Below, one piece after another: positions 31,842 to 39,830 of a stretch of 50,256 bases of DNA. Made by a program: the position numbers and the translations under genes. This DNA comes from Bradyrhizobium lablabi (GTDB lineage: Bacteria; Pseudomonadota; Alphaproteobacteria; Rhizobiales; Xanthobacteraceae). The stretch spans positions 1 to 50,256 of the forward strand of contig NZ_JAFCLN010000029.1 in NCBI RefSeq assembly GCF_018129385.1. Direction: 5' to 3'. The notes under the pieces are model-generated. The model searched no databases, was not told the DNA's origin, and worked only from the letters and a program-made list of their open reading frames with translations. The number at the start of each line of letters is the position of its first letter. The first letter of the stretch is position 1.

Positions 31842-33074
31842 ATGTCGATCGATTTCGAAATCCCGGCCGAGGCCAAGGCGATCCGCGAGAAGGTGCGCAA
31901 ATGGGTGCACGACGAATGCATCCCGGCCGAGAAAGAACTCGACACCAAACCGCTCGCCGAAGTGCTCGGCCCGCTGCGCAAGAAGGCGCGCGCGCAAGGG
32001 CTGTGGTGCCCGTGGGTGCCGAAGGAATATGGCGGCATGGGCCTTGGCCCGCTGGCCAATGCGCTGGTGCAGATGGAGCTTGGCGAGAGCATGCTCGGCG
32101 CGCTCTCGATGAACACGCAAGGCCCCGACGATGCCTCGATGATGACGATCCTCGCCCACGGCACGGAATATCAGAAAGAGAAATTCCTTAAACCCCTGCT
32201 CAATGGCGACAAGCGCATCTGCTATTCGATGACGGAAAAGGCCGCCGGCGCCGACGCTACGGGCATGCAGACGTCAGCGGTGAAGGACGGCAACGAGAAC
32301 TACATCCTCAACGGCGAAAAATGGTTTTCGTCTTCCGCGAGCGTCGCCGACATGGCGCTGGTGATCGCCAGAACCGACCCGAACGCGCCGCGCCACAAGC
32401 AGCATTCGGCCTTCATCGTCGAGCTGCCGAACCCCGGCTACAAGATCAAGCGCAACGTCGCCAACATGGCGATCGAAGGGCCTCATGACGATGTCCTGCA
32501 CGGCGGCCACTCCGAGATCGAGATCAAGGATTTGAAGGTGCCTGCCGACAATCTGCTCGGCGGCGAAGGTAACGGTTTCAACATGGGCCAGCACCGCCTC
32601 GCCTATGGCCGGTTGCGCCACGGCATGCACAACGTCGCCAAAGCGCAGCGCGCGCTGGATATGGCGGTGGCGCATGTCACCAAGCGTTCGACCTTCGGGC
32701 AGTTGCTGGCCGACCGCCAGGCGGTGCAGTTCATGCTGGCCGATTGCGCCAGCGAACTCTATATCGGCCGCTTGATGCTGCTGCACATCGCCTACAAGGC
32801 CGAGAAAGGCCTCGACATCCGCCAGGAGAACTCGATCGCAAAAATCTTCCACGCCCACATGGTGCACAAGGTGATCGACACCGCGATCCAGCTGCACGGC
32901 GCACTCGGCTTCTCGCAGGATACCCCGCTCGCCAAATGGTACACCCAGGTGCGCTCGCAGCGGCTGGTCGACGGCCCCGACGAGGTGCACAAGTGGAAGA
33001 TCGGCCGGAACGTCATCAAGGCGTTCCGCGAGCACGGCACCACGGCAAGCGCCGCGGGCGGCGATTTGCTGTGA
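31842..33074 (+). CDS. Acyl-CoA dehydrogenase family protein (ACAD10/11-like)
   Basis: A 410-residue FAD enzyme that introduces an alpha-beta double bond into an acyl-CoA thioester. Domain order is the usual one: helical N-terminal domain (FEIPAEAKAIREKVRKWVHD), beta-barrel domain with YSMTEKAAGADATGM and NGEKWFSSSAS (flavin-binding segments), and C-terminal helical domain with RSTFGQLLADRQAVQFMLAD and TAIQLHGALGFSQDTPLAKW. The end reads RSQRLVDGPDEVHKWKIGR, the form seen in the ACAD10/11 group where an Asp rather than Glu acts as base. GAGGAAAA precedes the ATG at 31842, while longer starts lie near a repeat. Substrate is unknown; no CoA ligase or thioesterase is adjacent. Confidence 0.92.
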   Translation: MSIDFEIPAEAKAIREKVRKWVHDECIPAEKELDTKPLAEVLGPLRKKARAQGLWCPWVPKEYGGMGLGPLANALVQMELGESMLGALSMNTQGPDDASMMTILAHGTEYQKEKFLKPLLNGDKRICYSMTEKAAGADATGMQTSAVKDGNENYILNGEKWFSSSASVADMALVIARTDPNAPRHKQHSAFIVELPNPGYKIKRNVANMAIEGPHDDVLHGGHSEIEIKDLKVPADNLLGGEGNGFNMGQHRLAYGRLRHGMHNVAKAQRALDMAVAHVTKRSTFGQLLADRQAVQFMLADCASELYIGRLMLLHIAYKAEKGLDIRQENSIAKIFHAHMVHKVIDTAIQLHGALGFSQDTPLAKWYTQVRSQRLVDGPDEVHKWKIGRNVIKAFREHGTTASAAGGDLL

Positions 33075-33093
33075 CGTCAAAGGGACTGTGAGA

Positions 33094-33193
33094 CCTCATC
33101 CTGAGGAGCCGCGTCTTCGCGGCGTCTCGAAGGATACAGCCGGGCCGCCTCGTCCTTCGAGACGCGCGCAAATGCGCGCTCCTCAGGATGAGG
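33094..33193. repeat. Full palindromic repeat (CCTCATCCTGAGGAGC type, family A)
   Basis: Ends are CCTCATCCTGAGGAGC and GCTCCTCAGGATGAGG (reverse complements), with inner GTCTCGAAGGAT / TCCTTCGAGAC arms. Sisters are at 34275-34376 and, as a half copy, 26-80. Confidence 0.78.
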
Positions 33194-33205
33194 CGGAAGA
33201 CACAC

Positions 33206-33297
33206 CGTAGGTTGGGCAAAGGCGCTCTTGCGCCGTGCCCACCATTCTATCCATGGCATCCCGAGCGGTGGGCACGCTTCGCTTTGCCCACCCTACG
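33206..33297. repeat. Palindromic repeat (CGTAGGTTGGGCAAAG type, family B relative)
   Basis: CGTAGGTTGGGCAAAG and CTTTGCCCACCCTACG are imperfect terminal inverted repeats, with GCGCCGTGCCCACC / GGTGGGCACGC inside. Only 12 bases separate it from the family A element, so two repeat types are stacked here. Confidence 0.7.
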
Positions 33298-33325
33298 AGA
33301 CCGTCATCGCCGGGCCCAACGCCCG

Positions 33326-33544
33326 TCAGCCATGCGTGAAATCGCCGTGTTTCAGACCGAGCGCCTTGACGGCCGCATCCGGAAGCCGGCCCAACGCTTC
33401 AACCTGCTCGTTCGGCGCCATCACCTCCGCAATAATGGCGGTGGCCTTCGCCGGATCCTGTTCGGCCACAAAGTAGACCGAGCGGACGGGCGGACCGCCT
33501 CCCAATGGTTGAGTTGTCACCAGCACGACCTGACCGTCTGCCAT
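33326..33544 (-). CDS. Small hypothetical protein
   Basis: A 72-residue protein with balanced composition and predicted strand-helix order: GQVVLVTTQPLGGGPPVRSV, YFVAEQDPAKATAIIAEVMA and a helical end ALGRLPDAAVKALGLKHGD. It looks like a genuine folded small protein rather than a chance frame, but I cannot name the family. No strong ribosome site precedes the ATG. It is flanked by repeats on one side and by the GYD gene, divergently, on the other. Confidence 0.6.
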   Translation of the reverse strand: MADGQVVLVTTQPLGGGPPVRSVYFVAEQDPAKATAIIAEVMAPNEQVEALGRLPDAAVKALGLKHGDFTHG

Positions 33545-33730
33545 ATCGCACTATATCACTCATGAGTTCAGCTTCGCGCTACCCTTGCAGCCCTGGACAC
33601 AGTTGCACGGCAGCATAAGTCACGCCCGCTGACCTTTCCGATCAAGCTTGTGGCTGCGCCGGCACCGCTATGACAAGCTCGCGCGACTTCCTCATGCCAT
33701 TGCACGTGGTCCTAACCCGGGAGGACGATC

Positions 33731-34024
33731 ATGGTAGCCTATGTTGTGCTGGCGAATTTCACGGATCAGGGCGTTCGCAACGCCAAGGAATCCCCAAAGC
33801 GGGCGGACGCTTTCAAAGATCTGGCGAAGACGTTCGGGGTGACTGTCAGGGAGATCGTCTGGACACAGGGACGCTACGACATCGTCACCATCGTCGATGC
33901 GCCGGATGAATCGTCCTTCATGTCGCTCACGCTGAGCCTCGCCAAGCTTGGCAACGTCCGCACCGAATCTCTGCGGGCCTTCTCCGCGGCAGAGATGACG
34001 AAAATCGTCGACGATATGCTTTGA
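33731..34024 (+). CDS. GYD-domain protein
   Basis: A 97-residue protein of the GYD family, an alpha-beta fold related to the ferredoxin-like dimeric barrels. The named motif appears as GRYDIVTIVDAPDE, with the opening strand MVAYVVLANFTDQGVRNAKE and the closing AFSAAEMTKIVDD helix. GGGAGGACG precedes the ATG at good distance. The biochemical role of the family is unknown. It is monocistronic, with palindromic repeats downstream. Confidence 0.88.
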   Translation: MVAYVVLANFTDQGVRNAKESPKRADAFKDLAKTFGVTVREIVWTQGRYDIVTIVDAPDESSFMSLTLSLAKLGNVRTESLRAFSAAEMTKIVDDML

Positions 34025-34057
34025 CGGCAGCAGTTACTTCGAGTTCTTGCAATTTAC

Positions 34058-34168
34058 TTGTCATTCCGGGGCGATGCGAAGCATCGAACCCGGAATCCGG
34101 AGATGATAAGCGCTAAAGTTCCGAGATTCCGGATCGACGCGCTACGCACGTCGTCCGAAATAACGAAG
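34058..34168. repeat. Palindromic repeat (GTCATTCCGGGGCGATGCGAAGCATCGAACCCGGAAT type, family H)
   Basis: CATTCCGGGGCGATGCG and CGAACCCGGAATCCGGA form one hairpin; the second half ATTCCGGATCGACGCGCTACGCACGTCGTCCGAAAT is its degenerate counterpart. The entire gap 34025-34387 between the GYD gene and purD is made of three such elements; no gene is seen in it. Confidence 0.6.
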
Positions 34169-34182
34169 TCAGTAACGACAGC

Positions 34183-34263
34183 CGTCATTGCGAGGAGCGA
34201 AGCGACGAAGCAATCCATTCTTCGTGTGGCAAAATGGATTGCTTCGCTTCGCTCGCAATGACG
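34183..34263. repeat. Palindromic repeat (family C)
   Basis: CGTCATTGCGAGGAGCGAAGC and GCTTCGCTCGCAATGACG are the terminal arms; GAAGCAATCCATT / AATGGATTGCTTC the inner arms. Second copy of the element at 30605-30689. Confidence 0.75.
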
Positions 34264-34274
34264 GAAGCGAGAGG

Positions 34275-34376
34275 CCTCATCCTGAGGAGCGGCCTCGTGG
34301 CCGCGTCTCGAAGGATGGGGCCGGGCCGCCCTCGCCCTTCGAGACGCATCGCTCTGCGATGCTCCTCAGGGTGAGG
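34275..34376. repeat. Full palindromic repeat (family A)
   Basis: CCTCATCCTGAGGAGC and GCTCCTCAGGGTGAGG form terminal arms, with GTCTCGAAGGAT / CCCTTCGAGAC inside. It ends 11 bases before the purD stop codon and may serve as its terminator. Confidence 0.75.
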
Positions 34377-34387
34377 ACGGAGGACAA

Positions 34388-35671
34388 TCAGGCCTTCGCT
34401 TTCTCCCGCGCCACCGCCTGCCAGCCGATATCGCGGCGGCAAAAGCCTTCCGGCCAGTTGATGCGGTCCACCGCCTGATAGGCCCGCGCCTGCGCCTCCG
34501 TCACGTTCCTGCCGAGCGCGCAAACGTTCAGCACACGCCCGCCATTGGCGACGATGCGGCCATCCTTCGCTGCCGTGCCAGCATGAAAAATCTCGACGCC
34601 TTCCACCTTCGCGGCCTCATCGAGGCCGCCGATCACCGACCCTCTGCCGTAGTCGCCGGGATAGCCCTTCGTCGCCATGATTACCGTCAGCGCGGCATCG
34701 TCGAACCAGCGCAGATTGAAGTTCTTCAACTGCCCGTCGGCGCAGGCGAGCAGCGCCGGCACGATGTCGGACATCATCCGCAGCATCAGCACCTGGCATT
34801 CGGGATCGCCGAAGCGCGCATTGTATTCGACCAGCTTTGGGCCGTCCTTCGTCACCATGATGCCGGCGAAGATCACGCCCTTGTAGGGCGTCCCCATCGC
34901 CTTGAGCGCGCGCAGCGTGGGGCGGATCATCTCGTCCATCACGCGCGCGCACATCGCTTCCGTCATGACAGGTGCGGGCGAATAGGCGCCCATGCCGCCG
35001 GTGTTCGGGCCCTCATCGCCGTCGAAGGCGCGCTTGTGGTCCTGCGCGGTCGCAAGCTCCAGCGCATGTTCGCCGTCGCACAACGCAAAGAAGGAAGCTT
35101 CCTCGCCCTGCATGAATTCTTCGACGACGACTTCCGCGCCCGAAGCGCCGAAGGCGCCGCCGAACATCATGTCGACAGCGGCGAGCGCCTCGGCCTCCGT
35201 CATCGCGACCACGACGCCCTTGCCGGCCGCAAGACCATCCGCCTTCACGACGATCGGCGCGCCCTGCTTACGGATGTAGGCCTTCGCCTGTTCCGCATCG
35301 GTAAAATGTTCATAGGCCGCGGTCGGAATGTTGTTGGCACGGCACAGCGCCTTGGTGAAATTCTTCGAGCTCTCCAGCCGTCCCGCCGCCCTGGTCGGCC
35401 CGAACGCCTTGAAGCCGGCCGCATTGAGATCGTCGACCACGCCGGCCGCGATCGCCGCATCGGGACCGACCACCACGAAATCGACCGCATTGCGCTTGCA
35501 AAAGTCGATCACTGCCGCATGGTCGGCAATATCGATCGGCACACATTCGGCATCGCGCGCGATGCCGGCATTGCCCGGCGCGCACCAGAGCTTTTCCACA
35601 AGCGGAGAAGCCGCGATCTTCCACGCCAAGGCATGTTCGCGGCCGCCGGAACCGAGCACGAGGATTTTCAT
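34388..35671 (-). CDS. purD: Phosphoribosylamine-glycine ligase
   Basis: A 427-residue ATP-grasp enzyme for the second step of purine synthesis, joining glycine to phosphoribosylamine. The start MKILVLGSGGREHALAWKIA is diagnostic, followed by the pre-ATP-grasp domain, the ATP-grasp core (KADGLAAGKGVVVAMTEAEA, VVEEFMQGEEASFFALCDGE, RAFDGDEGPNTGGMGAYSPA) and FNARFGDPE-type metal site as EYNARFGDPECQ. Length is standard. It is divergent from xseA with about 165 bases between, probably sharing a promoter region; repeats follow its stop. Confidence 0.97.
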   Translation of the reverse strand: MKILVLGSGGREHALAWKIAASPLVEKLWCAPGNAGIARDAECVPIDIADHAAVIDFCKRNAVDFVVVGPDAAIAAGVVDDLNAAGFKAFGPTRAAGRLESSKNFTKALCRANNIPTAAYEHFTDAEQAKAYIRKQGAPIVVKADGLAAGKGVVVAMTEAEALAAVDMMFGGAFGASGAEVVVEEFMQGEEASFFALCDGEHALELATAQDHKRAFDGDEGPNTGGMGAYSPAPVMTEAMCARVMDEMIRPTLRALKAMGTPYKGVIFAGIMVTKDGPKLVEYNARFGDPECQVLMLRMMSDIVPALLACADGQLKNFNLRWFDDAALTVIMATKGYPGDYGRGSVIGGLDEAAKVEGVEIFHAGTAAKDGRIVANGGRVLNVCALGRNVTEAQARAYQAVDRINWPEGFCRRDIGWQAVAREKAKA

Positions 35672-35836
35672 GAATAGAGCCGGATGCGGGGATTTCGGAT
35701 GGCTTCGGTTCGCACGAGTCCGCCCACTGTCGCAAGCAGGAGAGAGGTATTATAATCCTCCATCCCCAATCCGGCGATTGGCGTTATCAGCCAAAATCCC
35801 TACCTTGCGCCAACAGCCCCAAAACCCGAATCGCTT

Positions 35837-37444
35837 ATGCCCGAACCGCTTGCCAACGCGCCTGAATTCACCGTCTCGGAACTGTCCTCCGCCCTCAAGC
35901 GGACGGTGGAGGACGCCTATGGCCGGGTGCGGGTGCGCGGCGAGATTTCCGGCTTCCGCGGCGCGCATTCCTCCGGCCACTGTTATTTCGCGCTGAAGGA
36001 CGAGGGCGCCAAGATCGACGCCGTGATCTGGAAGAGCTCGCTGTTCCGCATGCGCTTCAAGCCGCAGGAAGGGCTTGAGGTGATCGCCACCGGCAAGCTC
36101 ACCACCTTCCCCGGCAAGTCCTCCTATCAGATCGTGATCGACGCGCTGGAGCCCGCCGGGGTCGGCGCGCTGATGGCGCTGCTGGAAGAGCGCAAGAAAA
36201 AACTCGCGGCCGAAGGCCTGTTCGACGCTGCGCGCAAGCAGCTTTTGCCCTGGCTACCGGAAGTGATCGGCGTCGTCACCTCGCCCACGGGCGCTGTCAT
36301 CCGCGACATCCTGCACCGCCTGCAGGACCGTTTTCCCCGCCGCGTGCTGGTGTGGCCGGTCAAGGTGCAGGGCGAAGGTTCGGCCGAGCAGGTCGCCGCC
36401 GCCATCCGCGGCTTCAACGCGCTGCCGGAAGGCGGGCGTATTCCCCGCCCTGACCTCTTGATCGTCGCGCGCGGCGGCGGCTCGCTGGAAGACCTCTGGT
36501 CGTTCAACGAGGAGATCGTGGTGCGTGCCGCCGCCGACAGCACGATCCCGCTGATCTCGGCGGTCGGCCACGAGACCGACATCACCCTGATCGATTTCGT
36601 CGCCGACAAGCGCGCGCCGACCCCGACGGCGGCGGCCGAGATGGCCGTGCCCGTGCGCAGCGAATTGTTCGTCGAGGTCACGGCGCTGGCGCGGCGCACC
36701 ATGGTGTGCTGGCAGCGCGGCCAGGAAGCCCGCCGCAACGAGCTGCGCGCCGCCGCCCGCGCCCTGCCGGCGGCAAACGAAGTGCTCGCGATCCCGCGCC
36801 AGCGGCTCGATGCCGCCGGCAGCGCCCTGCCCCGCGGGCTGAAAGCCAACACGCACGCGCATTTCCGCCGCTTCGCCGCCAGCAGCGCCAAGCTGACATT
36901 GGGCGTGCTGCACGCCCAAGTCAGCCACGCCCGCCAGCGTCTCACCGTGGGCAGCGAGCGGCTGACCCATTGCGCGCGTTCGCTATTGCACCGCCGCCGC
37001 GATCGTTTTGTCGCGCTGGAGGCGCGCTTCAAGGCCTCAAAGCTCGCCAACGCTCAGGCCCAGCGCGCCACCATCGCCCGTGCGCGTGATCGCGTGCATC
37101 GCTTGTCTGATAGCGCGACCCGCGCCATCGACACGCTGCTGGAACGGCTCGATGCGCAGGTGACCCATCGCGGTCAATTGCTCACGGCGCTCTCCTATCG
37201 CGGCGTGCTCGCGCGTGGCTTTGCGCTGGTGCGCGACCGTGAAGGCCATCCGGTGCACCGTGCGGCCGCAATAGGCCCGCATGCGCGCCTGTCGGTCGAA
37301 TTCGCCGACGGCAACGTCGGCGTCACCGCGGATGCCGACCGCCCTGCGGCCCCTGCGGCGCCGACAAGCCCGCCCAGATCGGCAGCGCGCGAAGCAAGGC
37401 GACGACGCGCGGCACAGTCTGCCGATCAGGGAAGCTTGTTCTAG
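35837..37444 (+). CDS. xseA: Exodeoxyribonuclease VII large subunit
   Basis: A 535-residue catalytic subunit of the single-strand-specific exonuclease VII. The N-terminal OB fold is visible in YGRVRVRGEISGFRGAHSSG and HCYFALKDEGAKIDAVIWKS; the conserved catalytic region is GVVTSPTGAVIRDILHRLQD, IIVARGGGSLEDLWSFNEE-like (LLIVARGGGSLEDLW) and AVGHETDITLIDFVADKRAP. The middle is a long coiled-coil region rich in Arg and Ala, as expected; LSYRGVLARGFALVRD lies near the end. The tail after about residue 490 is Pro/Arg/Ala-rich. No xseB is adjacent. It is divergent from purD. Confidence 0.96.
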   Translation: MPEPLANAPEFTVSELSSALKRTVEDAYGRVRVRGEISGFRGAHSSGHCYFALKDEGAKIDAVIWKSSLFRMRFKPQEGLEVIATGKLTTFPGKSSYQIVIDALEPAGVGALMALLEERKKKLAAEGLFDAARKQLLPWLPEVIGVVTSPTGAVIRDILHRLQDRFPRRVLVWPVKVQGEGSAEQVAAAIRGFNALPEGGRIPRPDLLIVARGGGSLEDLWSFNEEIVVRAAADSTIPLISAVGHETDITLIDFVADKRAPTPTAAAEMAVPVRSELFVEVTALARRTMVCWQRGQEARRNELRAAARALPAANEVLAIPRQRLDAAGSALPRGLKANTHAHFRRFAASSAKLTLGVLHAQVSHARQRLTVGSERLTHCARSLLHRRRDRFVALEARFKASKLANAQAQRATIARARDRVHRLSDSATRAIDTLLERLDAQVTHRGQLLTALSYRGVLARGFALVRDREGHPVHRAAAIGPHARLSVEFADGNVGVTADADRPAAPAAPTSPPRSAAREARRRRAAQSADQGSLF

Positions 37445-37808
37445 CGGCGAGTGCTCTCGCGCCCACGAGGGGTAAAAGGCCGAGATAGGCCATTCTGACC
37501 TCACGCAGCCGCTCCGGGCTATCCGCCCTGCGTCTCATTTCGAACCAGTCGGGTTGGATACGACGTTCGGCTCATTAGAGCCAGGAATCGTCTTTTGATC
37601 GCGGCCATCGTACAGAACAAGACGCCGATCAAGGGCTCAAGTTAGTTTGTCGCGATCCCTGCGCCTTCAAAGGTGCGGAAGAGGGACCTTGATTTCAGGA
37701 ACGAAGTACAGCACGCGAGTTGATTGACGGCGTTAGAAGCGTTGCTGTTCGTGACCCATTTCAAACGCATTCCGAAGAAGCGGGATGGTGCTTGGCGGTG
37801 CACCCCAC
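37445..37808. other. Gap of 364 bases without a recognisable gene
   Basis: No convincing reading frame, RNA gene or repeat is seen. Composition is visibly less GC-rich than xseA, and it begins the stretch of small accessory-type genes. It may hold remains of a lost gene. Confidence 0.5.
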
Positions 37809-38048
37809 CTAGGACGTGTGCCTCGGCTTCCGAGTCTTCTTTGCCGGCGCTACAGCGGGGCCTGCGGTCTCGCGCTTTCTTGACTCTTCCGCTTCCCTCA
37901 AGGCGCGCAGGCGCGCCATGTTGTCGCGGACGGCTACCGCCTTCCGCTCCACCTCAGCCATCGCTGCTTTGCCGTGCTCGGTGGCTAACCTTTGGCGATT
38001 AGCGCGCGCGATGCTCGCAGGCGACAATCCCGGATTTCTGCCGGCCAT
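37809..38048 (-). CDS. Small basic helical hypothetical protein
   Basis: A 79-residue protein, strongly charged and helical: ASIARANRQRLATEHGKAAM and AEVERKAVAVRDNMARLRAL, ending in a basic tail (KKTRKPRHTS). No Cys or membrane segment. It may bind nucleic acid, though that is only from charge. A weak ribosome site precedes the ATG. It lies downstream of the cold-shock gene, in the same direction, with two hairpins between. Confidence 0.55.
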   Translation of the reverse strand: MAGRNPGLSPASIARANRQRLATEHGKAAMAEVERKAVAVRDNMARLRALREAEESRKRETAGPAVAPAKKTRKPRHTS

Positions 38049-38075
38049 ATGGCTTTACCGATCTCACGACGAGAA

Positions 38076-38137
38076 CCCGCTCAATCCTGAGGATTGAGCG
38101 GGCAAAGCACCTCGCCAGTACATCCGTGGCGAGGTGC
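38076..38137 (-). terminator. Two tandem hairpins after the cold-shock gene
   Basis: Hairpin 1: GCACCTCGCCA (38107-38117) with TGGCGAGGTGC (38127-38137), followed on the minus strand by TTTGC. Hairpin 2: CCCGCTCAATCC (38076-38087) with GGATTGAGCGGG (38091-38102), a perfect 12-base stem with 3-base loop, followed by TTCTC. Together they would end cold-shock gene transcription. Confidence 0.7.
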
Positions 38138-38146
38138 GCCGGGCTC

Positions 38147-38356
38147 TTAAGCCAGCGCCAGATTTTCCGCGCTGACCTTACCGCGCATCTTATCGGTCTT
38201 GAGCTCGAACGTTACCTTTTGGCCCTCAGCCAGTCCGGCAAGACCGGCGCGCTCGACCGCGCTGATGTGCACAAACACATCCTGTCCGCCGTCGTTCGGC
38301 TGAATAAAGCCAAAACCCTTTTGGCCGTTGAACCACTTCACAGTACCTGTCGTCAT
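38147..38356 (-). CDS. Cold-shock protein (CspA family)
   Basis: A 69-residue single cold-shock domain. RNP1 is KGFGFIQP and RNP2 is DVFVHISAV, the RNA/single-strand-DNA-binding motifs; start MTTGTVKWFNGQ is classical. It acts as an RNA chaperone in the cytoplasm. GGAGAAG precedes the ATG at 38356. The frame is open further upstream, but that region is probably a long untranslated leader, as is usual for csp genes. Several csp copies are normal in Bradyrhizobium, so no specific symbol is given. Confidence 0.94.
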   Translation of the reverse strand: MTTGTVKWFNGQKGFGFIQPNDGGQDVFVHISAVERAGLAGLAEGQKVTFELKTDKMRGKVSAENLALA

Positions 38357-38487
38357 TTTTCTTCTCCAAAGCGCACACGCGCATCCCGCGCCACAACTGC
38401 GCGAGCCAATCCAACCTGGTCGATGTCTTTGGAAAAAGTGCCCGCAGGCGCGTTCAACAAGGCACAGCGGCAAAATCGAATGAACGT

Positions 38488-38515
38488 GATATAGCAGCTT
38501 ACGCAAACTTTACAA
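38488..38515 (-). promoter_or_regulatory. Possible promoter of the cold-shock gene
   Basis: On the minus strand TTGTAA (38510-38515) and TATATC (38488-38493) are 16 bases apart. Transcription from here would give a leader of about 125 bases before the ATG at 38356, in line with csp genes. Match to consensus is only moderate. Confidence 0.35.
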
Positions 38516-38571
38516 TGAGTTTCGAGGGCTAAGTTTTCCAATGGCGTTTGCTACGCATCCGGCGTCCAGCA

Positions 38572-38925
38572 TTAGCGGTCCTTGCGAACCTGCTGGAACG
38601 ATCGGGGACCTCGCAGGAGCTTTTGCTTTCGTGTCTCTCGTTCGGCGTTGGTCGCGTCCTGGCTCGACTGCGTGTCTATCGTTTTTGAGGCTAATTCAGC
38701 AGCCCGGGCGGCATTTGCGCTTCGAGTCGAGGGGGTTCGCACCTTCTTCGCTGCGGACCTTCCCAGCCCCAGTTCCACCAGTTGGTGCACCGCGTCGGGC
38801 AGCGAGGGGTGGTCAGGCTGATCCTCGGCCCAACGAACAATCCTTGCCCTGATTTTTGGAGCGGCGCGAAAGCCCATCAGAGGATCCCGAGCCGCGGCGG
38901 CTGTTCTCTTACTCGATTTGGCCAT
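38572..38925 (-). CDS. Ribbon-helix-helix-like hypothetical protein
   Basis: A 117-residue basic protein. The central part KIRARIVRWAEDQPDHPSLP followed by DAVHQLVELGLGRS resembles the strand-helix-helix layout of antitoxin-type DNA-binding proteins, after a basic N-terminal arm; the C-terminal half is charged and probably disordered (DATNAERETRKQKLLRGPRS). GGGAGA lies about 9 bases before the ATG. No toxin gene is beside it. The fold assignment is tentative. Confidence 0.6.
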   Translation of the reverse strand: MAKSSKRTAAAARDPLMGFRAAPKIRARIVRWAEDQPDHPSLPDAVHQLVELGLGRSAAKKVRTPSTRSANAARAAELASKTIDTQSSQDATNAERETRKQKLLRGPRSFQQVRKDR

Positions 38926-39118
38926 GATAGAGGTCTCCCAACGTCAGACTGAAGAGGCTAGCGCCGACCTGGCAAATACTTTGCGGTTTCTTCATTCTAA
39001 CTATGAACCTTAAGGGACTTCAGCTAGTTTAGCTACATCACCGGCTGAGGCTGATGCCGTAGGCGCTGGTGGCCGAGAGACAGTTTGTGCTCCCGCCTGC
39101 TCAGGAAAAGGGAACCTA

Positions 39119-39223
39119 ATGTCTGCTCACAAGCAGTTTAATCTGCGCAATTGGTCCGTTCCTCCTTTGCTAGTGCCGCTATTTCTCGCGATGCTGGTCG
39201 CGATAGCCGCCCTGATTACGTGA
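39119..39223 (+). CDS. Tiny one-helix membrane protein (34 residues)
   Basis: ATG at 39119 with AAAAGGGAA upstream at good distance. The product has a polar start of 12 residues (MSAHKQFNLRNW) and then one hydrophobic helix of about 20 residues (PPLLVPLFLAMLVAIAALIT) up to the stop at 39221-39223. No family is known to me. A similar tiny gene lies at 39831-39944, so the pattern is repeated in this small-gene region. Confidence 0.6.
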   Translation: MSAHKQFNLRNWSVPPLLVPLFLAMLVAIAALIT

Positions 39224-39226
39224 CCC

Positions 39227-39421
39227 ATGGACGAAACCACGCACAGGACTTGCACATGCGGATCGGTTTACAACCGCTCCGAATCTATGGCGCCGGGCCG
39301 CCAGATAAGCAGCTTTGAATGCTCCGTTTGCGGGGTAACCATAGAAAGCTGGAATACGGCCTGGGTCCCTACCTATCGCCTGGTCGCGGGACCAGTCAGG
39401 CCGCCAAAAAGCGCGGACTGA
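39227..39421 (+). CDS. Small zinc-ribbon-like protein
   Basis: A 64-residue protein with two Cys pairs: HRTCTCGSVYNRSES and SSFECSVCGVTIESWN, spaced as in a rubredoxin-like or zinc-ribbon knuckle. The C-terminal 20 residues are basic and proline-containing. Small proteins of this appearance are frequent in Bradyrhizobium; function unknown. It starts 3 bases after the stop of the tiny membrane protein gene, so the two are probably co-transcribed. Confidence 0.65.
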   Translation: MDETTHRTCTCGSVYNRSESMAPGRQISSFECSVCGVTIESWNTAWVPTYRLVAGPVRPPKSAD

Positions 39422-39484
39422 CCCTGCGGTCTGACGCTAGAGGCGAGTTTCGTCGCCGGTGGCTTTGCAGAAATGGACCGCCCG

Positions 39485-39720
39485 ATGCGTCGTTATTCTT
39501 TGATTTGCGAGACGGCGAACTCCTCGCAATTGATGAGGAAGGAATGGAACTCCCGAGTGTCGAAGCCATGCAGGAAGAGGCCGCGTACTCGTTGGCTGAC
39601 ATGGCAAAGGAAACGGTGGCTCGAACATCAAACTGCGGGCGGCGCCGTATGGCAATCGAAGTCCGCGACGACAATGGACCGGTCATGAAGGCGCTGTTCA
39701 CTTTCGAAGTCGACCGGTAG
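39485..39720 (+). pseudogene. DUF6894-like gene with a one-base frameshift near the start
   Basis: The reading frame ending at 39720 contains FFDLRDGELLAIDEEGMELP, then EAMQEEAAYSLADMAKETVA and RRMAIEVRDDNGPVMKALFT, as in the DUF6894 family of Bradyrhizobium, whose members start with M(P/R)RYFFD(L/I). The matching start ATG CGT CGT TAT is at 39485 but in another frame; one T appears to be missing from TATTTCTTT (here TATTCTTT, 39495-39500). No start codon exists in the downstream frame at a sensible place. The gene is therefore broken, or the base is a sequencing error. Confidence 0.7.
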
Positions 39721-39830
39721 AGCGATTGTTGCGCGGAGCCTGACAGACCGTGCCTGGCGAATATTCCAGCATCGGAAAGCGGCATGAAGTTAACGCAGGC
39801 TATCTGCACCCTGATCGGTAAGGAATTGGT

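Noticed and set aside
33670..33909. Alternative reading frame overlapping the GYD gene start
   Set aside because: The GYD frame from 33731 has a ribosome site and the full domain; the other frame lacks protein character.
33094..34376. Cluster of palindromes considered as a CRISPR array
   Set aside because: Elements differ from each other, are long inverted repeats, and have no regular spacers; no cas genes in the window.
39319..39484. Upstream extension of the DUF6894-like frame to 39319
   Set aside because: It overlaps the zinc-ribbon-like gene in another frame and does not resemble the family; the true start at 39485 is out of frame because of the missing base.
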